Part shown: positions 26,931-33,996 of the stretch, one piece after another
How the letters are laid out: each line of letters starts with the position of its first letter
Numbering within the stretch: the first letter of the stretch is position 1
NCBI GenBank assembly: GCA_002345925.1
Contig: DDWM01000022.1
Coordinates: forward strand, 36,229-100,228
Direction of reading: 5' to 3'
Source: Actinobacteria bacterium UBA2286
GTDB lineage: Bacteria > Actinomycetota > Coriobacteriia > Anaerosomatales > Anaerosomataceae
DNA length: 64,000 nt
The notes under the pieces: model-generated
Database searches by the model: none
What the model was told of the DNA's origin: nothing
What the model saw: the letters and a program-made list of their open reading frames with translations, nothing else
Made by a program: the position numbers and the translations under genes

Positions 26931-26944
26931 TACCCTGCAGGGTA
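26931..26944. repeat. Palindrome between tupC and mobA-fdhD
   Basis: TACCCTGCAGGGTA is a perfect 14-bp palindrome lying 2 bases after the tupC stop. It could be a weak terminator stem (5 bp with a TGCA loop) or an operator for the downstream Moco genes. There is no T-run. Confidence 0.3.
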
Positions 26945-26946
26945 CC

Positions 26947-28032
26947 TCACGTCGACGCGACGCGAACCGCCGTCGCCTTGAACAGCGCCTTCACCCGAAC
27001 ACCTACTGCGAGCTTCAAGTCAGCCAGGGATGCACGCGATATGCGGGCTGCGATGCGCACCGAACCGCGCTCGATGACCACCCGGAACGTGGCTCCAGAA
27101 GCCACGACCTCGGTCACCATAGCCTCGAAGTGGTTTCTCGCCGAGGAGATCGGAACCTCCACATCCGCCTCAAAAAGGAGCACGTCCTCAGGACGCACGC
27201 CGAGAGATACCGCCTCGCCAGGCTTGACCGAAGCGACCGCGTATAGCGTGATCCCGCCGCAGTCTATCTCGGCAACGCCGTCTGTGACCCCGACGACTCG
27301 GCCGCGGATCGCAGGCTCCATGCCGAGGAACCCGGCCGTCCACTCATCCACCGGCAGCCCGAAGACCTCGTCGACCGGACCACTCGCAACAACGCGGCCC
27401 TCACGCATGATCGCCACATCATCGGCCACGGTGAGCGCCTCATCCTGATCGTGGGTCACATAGAGCGTCGTGATGGGGCTCTGCCGGAGTATCGAATCAA
27501 AGTCGCGGGCCAGGCGCCACTTCATGAGCGGATCGAGCGAGGCAAGCGGCTCATCGAGCAGCAAGACCCTCGGCTCCAGAACGATTGCGCGTGCGAGTGC
27601 TACACGCTGAGCCTCTCCGCCGGAAAGCGTCAGCGCCGAGCGGGACTCCCAGCCCGGCAGCCCGACTCTGGCCAGCGCTTCTGAGACAAGGGCGGCTACT
27701 CGCTCGCGCGGTACGCGCCTGAGCCGCAGCCCGTACGCCACGTTGTCGGCGATCGTGCCCTTGAACAGGTACGGCCGCTGGAATGCCGCCGCCATCGACA
27801 GACGAGCATCAGTATCCCTGGGTGTCACAACGGTACCATCCAACATCACCTGCCCTGTATCCGGACGCTCCAGAAGGCCGATGATAGACAGCAGAGTCGA
27901 CTTGCCGGACCCAGACGGTCCAAGCAGCGCCAGTGTGCGCCCCGGCTGAAGCTCCAGGCGCTCCACATCAACCGCGATCTTTCCCCTGAAAGACCTACGA
28001 ACTCCCTCGACGGTGATGGCTGCAGGTTTCAT
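26947..28032 (-). CDS. tupC: Tungstate/molybdate ABC transporter ATPase (TupC-like)
   Basis: 361 residues. ABC motifs: Walker A LLGPSGSGKSTLLS, Q-loop AAAFQRPYLF, signature LTLSGGEAQRVALARAI, Walker B RVLLLDEPLASLD, and H-loop YVTHDQDEAL. A C-terminal TOBE-like extension (about 245-361; EDVLLFEADVEVPISSARNHFEAMVTEV) probably binds the oxyanion for trans-inhibition. It partners the permease 4 bp upstream. Tungstate is favoured over molybdate because the binding protein is TupA-like. Confidence 0.92.
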   Translation of the reverse strand: MKPAAITVEGVRRSFRGKIAVDVERLELQPGRTLALLGPSGSGKSTLLSIIGLLERPDTGQVMLDGTVVTPRDTDARLSMAAAFQRPYLFKGTIADNVAYGLRLRRVPRERVAALVSEALARVGLPGWESRSALTLSGGEAQRVALARAIVLEPRVLLLDEPLASLDPLMKWRLARDFDSILRQSPITTLYVTHDQDEALTVADDVAIMREGRVVASGPVDEVFGLPVDEWTAGFLGMEPAIRGRVVGVTDGVAEIDCGGITLYAVASVKPGEAVSLGVRPEDVLLFEADVEVPISSARNHFEAMVTEVVASGATFRVVIERGSVRIAARISRASLADLKLAVGVRVKALFKATAVRVAST

Positions 28033-28036
28033 GCAA

Positions 28037-28741
28037 TCACCGCTCGTATCTTTCAGCTGATGACTGGATGCCAGTCAGCAAGATGTTCACTACAAGCACC
28101 ATTCCCATGAGAACCGCTGCCAGCGCTAGCGCCGGGCCGTAGTCGCCCATGCGGGTGTACTGCACGATGGCTGTGGTCATCACTCGCGTCTTGCCCGCGA
28201 GGTTGCCACCGACCATCGTCACGGCACCTACCTCGGAAATGATCGAGCCAAAACCTGCGGCGACTGCCGCAATGAGACCCATGCGGGCCTCTTTGAGCGT
28301 CATGAACGCCTCCTGAAAGCGGGAAGCGCCGAGCGAGCGAGCCTGAAGTCGCAGCTCGCGCGGAACAGCCGAAACGGCGCCCGCTGAGACTGCGGCGACA
28401 ACAGGAAGCGCGATCACAAGCTGCGCTATCACCATTGCCGGTTGAGAGTACAGCAACTCTAGGTTGCCGAAGGGGCCCCGCCTGGAAAGCAGCATCGCAA
28501 CAACCAGACCAACTACCACGGGAGGCAAACCCATCCCCGTGTTTGCGATGACGAGCATCATTCTCCGGCCAATAAATCGCTTCGAGCCGAGCACAAAACC
28601 TGCCGGAATACCGAGTACAAGTGCAAGGAGAACCGCAGCGCCCGAGACTTGCACGGACACGAGGATGATCGTCCAAACATCGGTCGCGCCCGAGACGAGC
28701 ATCGCGAGCCCGTCTCGGAACGCGTCGACGAAGATTCCCAT
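28037..28741 (-). CDS. tupB: Tungstate ABC transporter permease TupB
   Basis: 234 residues with about five to six membrane helices. The binding-protein-dependent permease EAA loop is visible as RLQARSLGASRFQEAFMTLKEARMGLIAAVAAGFGSIISEVGAVTMVGGNLAGKTRVMTTAI; the last part is characteristic of TupB. It forms the channel for oxyanion uptake with TupC and receives substrate from TupA. It lies between the two other tup genes. Confidence 0.93.
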   Translation of the reverse strand: MGIFVDAFRDGLAMLVSGATDVWTIILVSVQVSGAAVLLALVLGIPAGFVLGSKRFIGRRMMLVIANTGMGLPPVVVGLVVAMLLSRRGPFGNLELLYSQPAMVIAQLVIALPVVAAVSAGAVSAVPRELRLQARSLGASRFQEAFMTLKEARMGLIAAVAAGFGSIISEVGAVTMVGGNLAGKTRVMTTAIVQYTRMGDYGPALALAAVLMGMVLVVNILLTGIQSSAERYER

Positions 28742-28787
28742 TGATCCCTACCCTTGGTTCAGCGGTGCCGGCCGCATCAGCGCAAGT

Positions 28788-29672
28788 CTACTTAGCGTTA
28801 GGTGTGAACAGCGCCTGGCCGAACTTCTCTATCCCAAAATCGCCGATGACCCTCTGGCCTTCGGCGCTCGTGACCCAGTCCATGAAAGCGTTCGCACCAT
28901 CAAGGTGCGTTGCATCCGTGACCGGAATTACGCCGTACTGGTTGAGCAAGCCTTTGTCGCCTTCGCGCAAGATCACGAGATCGAGCGAATCCTGAGCAGT
29001 GAGGAAGGTGGCTCTGTCAGAGATGGTGTACCCCTGCTTCTCGCTCGTGATCTTGAGCGTCTCACCCATGCCCTGTCCCGTGGACAGGTACCAGTCGGCA
29101 GCATTGGCCGAGGCGGTCGGGCTCACGCTGGCGTCTGCCCAGAGCTTCAGCTCCTTCGCGTTGGTGCCCGACTTGTCGTCGCGGGTCGTGAACGGTGCCT
29201 TGCCCGCACCAAGCGCGGCCATGACGGCATTCAGGTCGCCAGCAGCCTTGACGGCGGCGGGGTCGGCTTCGGGGCCAACGATCACGAAGTCGTTGTACAT
29301 GACGTCGCGACGCTCGGTACCAAAACCTGCTTCCATGAAGGTGGCTTCGGCTGCAGGCGAGTGGACGAGGAGTACGTCCGCATCCTTGTTCTCGCCCATC
29401 TTGAGCGCTTCACCGCTGCCAACAGCGATGACCTCGATGACGTACTCGGGGTTGGCGGCCTCAAATGCCGGAATAAGCACATCGAAGAGACCAGAATCCT
29501 GCGTCGAGGTCGTAGACGCCATGACGACTTTGGTCTTCTCAACCGGGGCTGGCTCAGTGCTGGCGTCATCAGTCGTCTTCGCCGAGCAGCCAAAAAGCGA
29601 GAATGCCAGAACTACAGCGAGCGCTGCGCTCGCTACCCGCCAAGAGGCAGGCCGAACAGAACGGTCTTTCAT
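28788..29672 (-). CDS. tupA: Tungstate-binding lipoprotein TupA
   Basis: 294 residues from ATG 29672 with AAGGAGAG 5 bases upstream. A lipoprotein signal ends in FSLFGC (lipidated Cys about residue 27), then a Thr/Asp/Glu linker. The TupA family signature VVMASTTSTQDSGLFDVLIPAFEA is present, with the TTSTQDSG oxyanion loop, followed by GENKDADVLLVHSPAAE and FITR-type FTTRDDKSGTNAKELKLWA. It captures tungstate outside the membrane with high affinity. It is first in tupABC. Confidence 0.96.
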   Translation of the reverse strand: MKDRSVRPASWRVASAALAVVLAFSLFGCSAKTTDDASTEPAPVEKTKVVMASTTSTQDSGLFDVLIPAFEAANPEYVIEVIAVGSGEALKMGENKDADVLLVHSPAAEATFMEAGFGTERRDVMYNDFVIVGPEADPAAVKAAGDLNAVMAALGAGKAPFTTRDDKSGTNAKELKLWADASVSPTASANAADWYLSTGQGMGETLKITSEKQGYTISDRATFLTAQDSLDLVILREGDKGLLNQYGVIPVTDATHLDGANAFMDWVTSAEGQRVIGDFGIEKFGQALFTPNAK

Positions 29673-29849
29673 ATGACTCTCCTTTTCGAGTACGGAAGGC
29701 TGAATCGTTTCCAATCCAACCCTAACGGCTCCGGCGCCATTGCGGCGACCAACCACAGAAGGACTCCGGAGCTCGGAGATGTGCCGCGGGGCCCCCGCAG
29801 CAGGACTAAGAATAGCCCAACGGCGCGCTGCACTCAACGACCAGGAATC
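29673..29849 (-). promoter_or_regulatory. tupA leader with GC-rich inverted repeats, possible oxyanion or cofactor control
   Basis: This 177-bp leader precedes the tup-Moco block. It holds a CTCCG/CGGAG stem (29764-29778) and a GCGGGG/CCCCGC inverted repeat (29786-29798). These could be parts of a structured RNA leader, for example of the Moco/Tuco type, but I could not match a full riboswitch consensus by eye. Confidence 0.25.
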
Positions 29850-29879
29850 ACGAAAGCCCGACACGTGTCGGGCTTTCGT
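29850..29879. terminator. Perfect 15-bp palindromic terminator after molbindin gene
   Basis: A perfect inverted repeat with arms built on CGAAAGCCCGACA and TGTCGGGCTTTCG meets at a central CACGTG-type core. The A-run before and T-run after the GC stem give it the look of a terminator usable in both directions. It lies 21 bp beyond the molbindin stop and upstream of the tupA leader, so it separates the two transcripts. Confidence 0.75.
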
Positions 29880-29900
29880 AGTGCTGCATGAAGCGGCTGG

Positions 29901-30107
29901 CTAGTCGACTGCCAGAATCACATTCGACGACTTAACGACTGCATACGCATCAGAGCCAACACTCAGCCCAAGATCCTTGAGCGCGTCGAGTGTTATCACT
30001 GAACTCAATACTGGCCCGCCGACGTCGATCTTCACCACGGCGTTGACACTGCCAAGCTCGATCTCGACGACCTTGCCCTTCATGACGTTTCTCGCAGATA
30101 GACGCAT
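29901..30107 (-). CDS. Molbindin (TOBE-domain molybdate/tungstate-binding protein)
   Basis: 68 residues, the standard size of a single Mop/TOBE domain: MRLSARNVMKGKVVEIELGS, then NAVVKIDVGG, VITLDALKDLGLSVGSDAYAVVKSSNVILAVD. Such proteins assemble as hexamers that store molybdate or tungstate in the cytoplasm. GGAGGGA lies upstream of the ATG. It is upstream of, and on the same strand as, tupABC but cut off from it by the hairpin at 29850-29879. Confidence 0.93.
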   Translation of the reverse strand: MRLSARNVMKGKVVEIELGSVNAVVKIDVGGPVLSSVITLDALKDLGLSVGSDAYAVVKSSNVILAVD

Positions 30108-30170
30108 TCTGGTTCCCTCCTATGGTCGACCACATACACAACGGACTATTCCCGTGTCCCGGGGTTAGTA

Positions 30171-30524
30171 CTACTCCGGAACCCAGACGATCTGACCATC
30201 TTCCAGACGGTACACCGTGCCGATAGGCAGACCTTGGCCAGCGGCCTGCTCCGGCGTTGTGCTGAACCGTTCGACCTTGTCCCCCACCCGGGTGATGATC
30301 TCCATCTCGGGTGTGCCCGGTGATTTGACGATTGTGATGTCTTCTTGGCTCAGGAGCTCGTTCAAACCAAAGGACGACAACGCCATCACAAGGAAGCCGA
30401 TGCCGATCAGCATCGCAACGTCGAAGAGGTTTGAAACAGCATCCATCGGATCGCCATTCCTGTCAGGGATCCTCGTCCGGTGCCGCTCCATGAACGACCC
30501 GGAATCTCTACGGCGCCGAATCAT
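30171..30524 (-). CDS. DUF2149 membrane protein, ExbD-like partner
   Basis: 117 residues from ATG 30524, overlapping the end of the ExbB-like gene by 4 bp. The N-terminus is basic (MIRRRRDSG, ERHRTRIPDRNGDPMDAVSNLFDVAM), then one membrane helix (LIGIGFLVMALSSF) and an extracytoplasmic tail with EQAAGQGLPIGTVYRLEDGQIVWVPE. This matches DUF2149, which in methanogens and other anaerobes occurs next to MotA/TolQ/ExbB proteins. The topology (short cytosolic end, one helix, outer domain) parallels ExbD/TolR. An energy-transducing role is inferred from that pairing. Confidence 0.88.
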   Translation of the reverse strand: MIRRRRDSGSFMERHRTRIPDRNGDPMDAVSNLFDVAMLIGIGFLVMALSSFGLNELLSQEDITIVKSPGTPEMEIITRVGDKVERFSTTPEQAAGQGLPIGTVYRLEDGQIVWVPE

Positions 30525-31165
30525 GTGAGATGCTCCTCGATCCGGTCGAGCGTGTACTCGATGTCGCTTATGTCAAGGCCATACCAGCGATCGCGTATGG
30601 TCGAGATCACGTAGCCGAGACCGCCGACAAGCAAACCGACGACGGTAGTGGAAAACGCCACGACAAGGTTATCGGACAGCGTCTGCACATCGCCCTGGGC
30701 TAGCCCGATGAGAGCCGGACTGATCGGAATGAGCGTGCCCATAAGCCCGAGCATCGGTCCGAGGCGAACGAGCATTCTCGTCCGCTCAAGCTTCTTGGTG
30801 ATCCGCGATTCAAGGTCTGTCAGGCGCTTGAGAAGTCGCGTTCGCTCATGCCAGTCTGCACCCTCGGCTTCATCGAAGAAGATGCGAACCCACCCCGCCG
30901 AGCGGAGCTTCCTAAGCTCTAAGAGCCCCTCGGCCGACTTGCCCTCCGTCATGTGCAGAGATGCGCTTGCGGCAACATCATCGATGAGCCGCAGCGAACG
31001 CTTGCCCCGACGACGAATGGCCTCCCATGTGAGCGTTCCGAGCTCAAACACTGCCCAGATGAGCGCAACGACCTCAATGACGAGAACGGGATACAGGAGC
31101 GAGGTTGCGGTCTGATAGATGATCGCCTGCGGATGTGTGAGCATATATCGGATTGCATCGATCAC
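30521..31165 (-). CDS. MotA/TolQ/ExbB-type proton channel protein
   Basis: 214 residues from GTG 31165. One N-terminal membrane helix (TSLLYPVLVIEVVALIWAVFELG) is followed by a large cytoplasmic helical domain, then two helices that carry the family core: LVRLGPMLGLMGTLIPISPALIGLAQGDVQTLSDNLVVAFSTTVVGLLVGGLGYVIS. This is the ion-channel half of ExbB-ExbD/TolQ-TolR/MotA-MotB machines. With DUF2149 it would use the ion gradient to drive an outer partner. Its gene starts 3 bp after the beta-propeller gene ends. Confidence 0.9.
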   Translation of the reverse strand: MIDAIRYMLTHPQAIIYQTATSLLYPVLVIEVVALIWAVFELGTLTWEAIRRRGKRSLRLIDDVAASASLHMTEGKSAEGLLELRKLRSAGWVRIFFDEAEGADWHERTRLLKRLTDLESRITKKLERTRMLVRLGPMLGLMGTLIPISPALIGLAQGDVQTLSDNLVVAFSTTVVGLLVGGLGYVISTIRDRWYGLDISDIEYTLDRIEEHLT

Positions 31166-31168
31166 TTG

Positions 31169-32962
31169 TCAGCCACGCCCCTTTGATCCGAAACGTATGC
31201 GGCCCGGGCGGAGTCGTGCCAGCCCGGCGCTCGCGGGATACCATGCAAGTCCTGCCAGATAAGTTAACCCGAGAGCGGCGGCGGTTCCGCCATTGTCGTC
31301 CGTCGCCCCGCCGGGGCCCGGCAGCCCCGGTATCGACATTGCGCCTGCGGCGAGCACTTGCCCCGCCGCCGTCTCGAGTGGACCATCGAGAGTGCCTTCG
31401 ACCCCGGTGTCGCTCAGAAGAGCGGCGCCAGCGCTGCCTTTGGCTCCGGAGGGTGTCGGAGCGACCGAAGGACTCCCGTTGGTTGCTGTGTTTGACGTGC
31501 CTTGTTCTGTGGTGGTCTCGCCTCCATCAGCCTCGCCGTCTCCGGCAGCTGCTGTGCGCTCGTGGTCTGCCGCTGGCGCGCACTCGATGCTCACAGCATC
31601 AAGTTGCGCCTTATGAGAACTGTCGGTCGTGGTGATCACGGCGCGGTACTTGATGCGCTTTCCAACTGCCGAGGCGGGCAGCTCCACTCGTTTGGCCGAT
31701 CCCGCCGTCATCCATGCGCCGTCATCGACTGCGTAGTACATCGTAAGAGACGTGCCCTTAGGGATCGTGCCCTCCCAGCTCAGGGCCAGGAAGTCCTTCT
31801 GCACCCCAGGTAGCCCGCAGTCCATGTCCAGAGAAGTCAGCTTGACCGTCGGCGCTGGGCCGATACGAATGACTCGATCGTTGCCTTCATCGGCGATTAT
31901 CACGCTGCCGGGGAACTTCACTCCTGAAGGAGAAACTGCGCCCGCGCGCGCTCCGCCAAGAGCTCCGTCTTCCGGAGTGTCATCGGGGTCGGGATAAACG
32001 CTCAACACCGTGCGGTCCTTCGCGATACGCAGAACCCGGCCGATCTTGTTCGGGTTGTCGACGATCACCGTGGTGCCATCCGGCAGCCGCGTTGCATGAG
32101 CCGGATCGAAGAGCTGCCCTGGACCTGTGCCAGCCATGCCGTTCTGCCCGAACTGCCAGACAACATTCCCGTTCTGGTCGACCTCGATGACGCGCTGGCC
32201 CATCTCATCGGCGATGAGGGTTGTGAAGCGCCCGTCACCAGGCGTCGAGTCGAGACGCTGGGCCGACCTGGGCCAGTCAATGTAGCCAGGCGCGTATCCG
32301 TTCTCGGAAGCAAGCTCGCCGGCCTTGCCTACCTGCCACGCGATTTCGCCGGCGGGAGTGACCTCGATGACCCTGCATCCCTGGTTGTCCGCAATGAGCG
32401 TGTTGCCTCCGGGGAGCCTGCTTGCCGAGAAGGCATCCATCAGCTGACCAGGTCCGGAACCGGCGATACCGGTGCCGTAGCTCCATACCACCCGCTTCTG
32501 CGCGTCCAGCTCGAAGACAGGCTGGCCTTTGCGAAGCGTGATGAGCGTGTGCTGAGTAAGATCAGGAGCAGTGAAGCGATGGACCGAGAATGGCAGGAAG
32601 GGTGCACTCGTTCCAAATGCAGCCTGGTACTCGGCTGTCGTGTACGTCCAGACCTCGCGTCCGGAACTGTCGACTTCGACGACCCGATTCCCGTCTCGGC
32701 TGGCTATGAGCACATTGCCGTTGTCGAGCAGCTGGATGCTGCGCGGGTCGAGGCTTGGCGCCGCGTACTTCCACAAGATCGCCGTCTTTGGGACAAGCGC
32801 CGGATCTCCACCCTCGACGACCACACGTCCACCCGAAAGCGACCCTACACTGAGCGGTCGCGTGGACGTGCCCTCTCGGTACGTTGTCTTCGCCAACGCC
32901 GGGGAGGCCTGCATCATTGCCGCGGCCAAGAGTGCTACCACAAGCAAGCGTGCGGGCCTCAT
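31169..32962 (-). CDS. Secreted, membrane-anchored NHL/PQQ-type beta-propeller protein
   Basis: 597 residues from ATG 32962; an upstream in-frame extension runs through the preceding gene and reads as mirror sequence, so it was rejected. The signal peptide is MRPARLLVVALLAAAMMQASPALA. Residues about 60-350 form a propeller with repeats such as WKYAAPSLDPRSIQLLDNGNVLIASRDGNRVVEVDSSGREVWTY, DNQGCRVIEVTPAGEIAWQVG, DEMGQRVIEVDQNGNVVWQFG and DEGNDRVIRIG. A beta-sandwich-like region follows, then a Ser/Thr/Gly-rich linker and a C-terminal membrane helix with a basic tail. It probably sits on the outer face of the membrane. It starts inside the preceding gene (4-bp overlap). Confidence 0.88.
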   Translation of the reverse strand: MRPARLLVVALLAAAMMQASPALAKTTYREGTSTRPLSVGSLSGGRVVVEGGDPALVPKTAILWKYAAPSLDPRSIQLLDNGNVLIASRDGNRVVEVDSSGREVWTYTTAEYQAAFGTSAPFLPFSVHRFTAPDLTQHTLITLRKGQPVFELDAQKRVVWSYGTGIAGSGPGQLMDAFSASRLPGGNTLIADNQGCRVIEVTPAGEIAWQVGKAGELASENGYAPGYIDWPRSAQRLDSTPGDGRFTTLIADEMGQRVIEVDQNGNVVWQFGQNGMAGTGPGQLFDPAHATRLPDGTTVIVDNPNKIGRVLRIAKDRTVLSVYPDPDDTPEDGALGGARAGAVSPSGVKFPGSVIIADEGNDRVIRIGPAPTVKLTSLDMDCGLPGVQKDFLALSWEGTIPKGTSLTMYYAVDDGAWMTAGSAKRVELPASAVGKRIKYRAVITTTDSSHKAQLDAVSIECAPAADHERTAAAGDGEADGGETTTEQGTSNTATNGSPSVAPTPSGAKGSAGAALLSDTGVEGTLDGPLETAAGQVLAAGAMSIPGLPGPGGATDDNGGTAAALGLTYLAGLAWYPASAGLARLRPGRIRFGSKGRG

Positions 32963-33537
32963 GCTTCCACCCGCGCATCGCTTACCGTGGGCGCTGGCAT
33001 GCGCGTAGCGAGAAGTGGCTCCAGACGGCGCAGCAAATAAGAGCCAAGCCACCCGCCGAGGCCACCGAAGAACGCATGGGACACCGCCGAGACACCAAGG
33101 CCGACCACGAGGAAACCCGCATCGAGCCCCATCAGCAGCGCAACGACGGTGGCGCTCAGCAACTTTGCGCAGTTGGCGATGGCGCCTGCCAGCGTGCCGA
33201 CGAACCGGTCCCGCAAGCCGCCGGGGATGACGACGTCGATGAGGTCGAGCATCATGCCGGGAGCGAGGTACTTCACCCACAGCAGAGGGCCAGATGCCCC
33301 GCCGACGAGTGCGACGGCAAGCACGCCGGACACGAAGCCCAGTATCGACCCCGCCCAGGGGCGACGAACGAGTCCTCGGCCGATCACAAGCGCAGCCATC
33401 CATAGCACGCCGGAGTGCCCGGGTACCTTGATGGGAATCCGCAGCACCATCTTGGTCACAACGATGAGCGCGGCCAAAAGCGCCAGCAGCACGAGGTCTC
33501 TGACGGCGAAGTGCGGCTTGCGCACGCGCGGTGTCAT
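32959..33537 (-). CDS. ECF-transporter S-component-like membrane protein
   Basis: 192 residues from ATG 33537 (GGGGGCGAAGGG upstream). Five to six hydrophobic helices; the N-terminal VRDLVLLALLAALIVVTKMVLRIPIKVPGHSGVLWMAALVIGRGLV resembles S-components of ECF vitamin or metabolite importers. No ECF ATPase or T-component is adjacent; the CbiQO set at 41.6-43.3 kb is the nearest. It overlaps genes on both sides by 4 bp. Its ligand is unknown. Confidence 0.75.
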   Translation of the reverse strand: MTPRVRKPHFAVRDLVLLALLAALIVVTKMVLRIPIKVPGHSGVLWMAALVIGRGLVRRPWAGSILGFVSGVLAVALVGGASGPLLWVKYLAPGMMLDLIDVVIPGGLRDRFVGTLAGAIANCAKLLSATVVALLMGLDAGFLVVGLGVSAVSHAFFGGLGGWLGSYLLRRLEPLLATRMPAPTVSDARVEA

Positions 33538-33986
33538 CCCTTCGCCCCCTCGACCACAACGTCGGTGACGTCGCGCACCCTGTCGCCCCATTCAATGTCA
33601 GGACCGACCACCTTCACGGTTCCCCTGTTCGCAACGTCGAAGATGACGTCGTTGGACGCCTCGGCGGGAGTAAGCACGATGACCCCGCCATCGCGCACGC
33701 CCGCGCCGCGAATCGTCACCTTCTGGAATGACTCCACGCCTGATGCCTGAAGAACCCGCATGAGACTCGGACCTTGTTCCTCTTTGCCAAGAACGACGAT
33801 CTTCTCGACGCCGAGAGCCTCAAGCTTGTCGATGGAATACGTCGCCAGGACCTTCGACCCATCGAGCACCCGAATCTCATACTGGCTCTTCGGGCCGAGC
33901 AGGGAGGCCGCAGCCCACGCCGCTACAACCAGGAGCACCAAAACTGCTCCTAGTCCCAGCAACGCGCGACTGCGGCCTGTGCTCAC
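33534..33986 (-). CDS. Small membrane-anchored protein with sulfite-oxidase-like fold pattern
   Basis: 150 residues from GTG 33986 (AAGGAGAA 7 bases upstream). After one N-terminal membrane helix (ALLGLGAVLVLLVVAAWAAASLL) the outer domain reads YEIRVLDGSKVLATYSIDKLEALGVEKIVV ... SLMRVLQASGVESFQKVTIRGAG ... IVLTPAEASNDVIF. That order of strands and the ATYSIDKLEAL motif resemble the SUOX-like fold seen in cofactor-free surface proteins, but no cofactor Cys is present. Identity is tentative. It lies 10 bp after the cell-wall-binding gene and overlaps the S-component gene. Confidence 0.65.
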   Translation of the reverse strand: MSTGRSRALLGLGAVLVLLVVAAWAAASLLGPKSQYEIRVLDGSKVLATYSIDKLEALGVEKIVVLGKEEQGPSLMRVLQASGVESFQKVTIRGAGVRDGGVIVLTPAEASNDVIFDVANRGTVKVVGPDIEWGDRVRDVTDVVVEGAKG

Positions 33987-33996
33987 CCGATTCTCC

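Noticed and set aside
32963..33595. In-frame extension of the beta-propeller gene by about 210 residues at its N-terminus
   Set aside because: It runs through the S-component gene in another frame, is Arg/Ala-rich mirror sequence and would bury the obvious signal peptide beginning MRPARLL.
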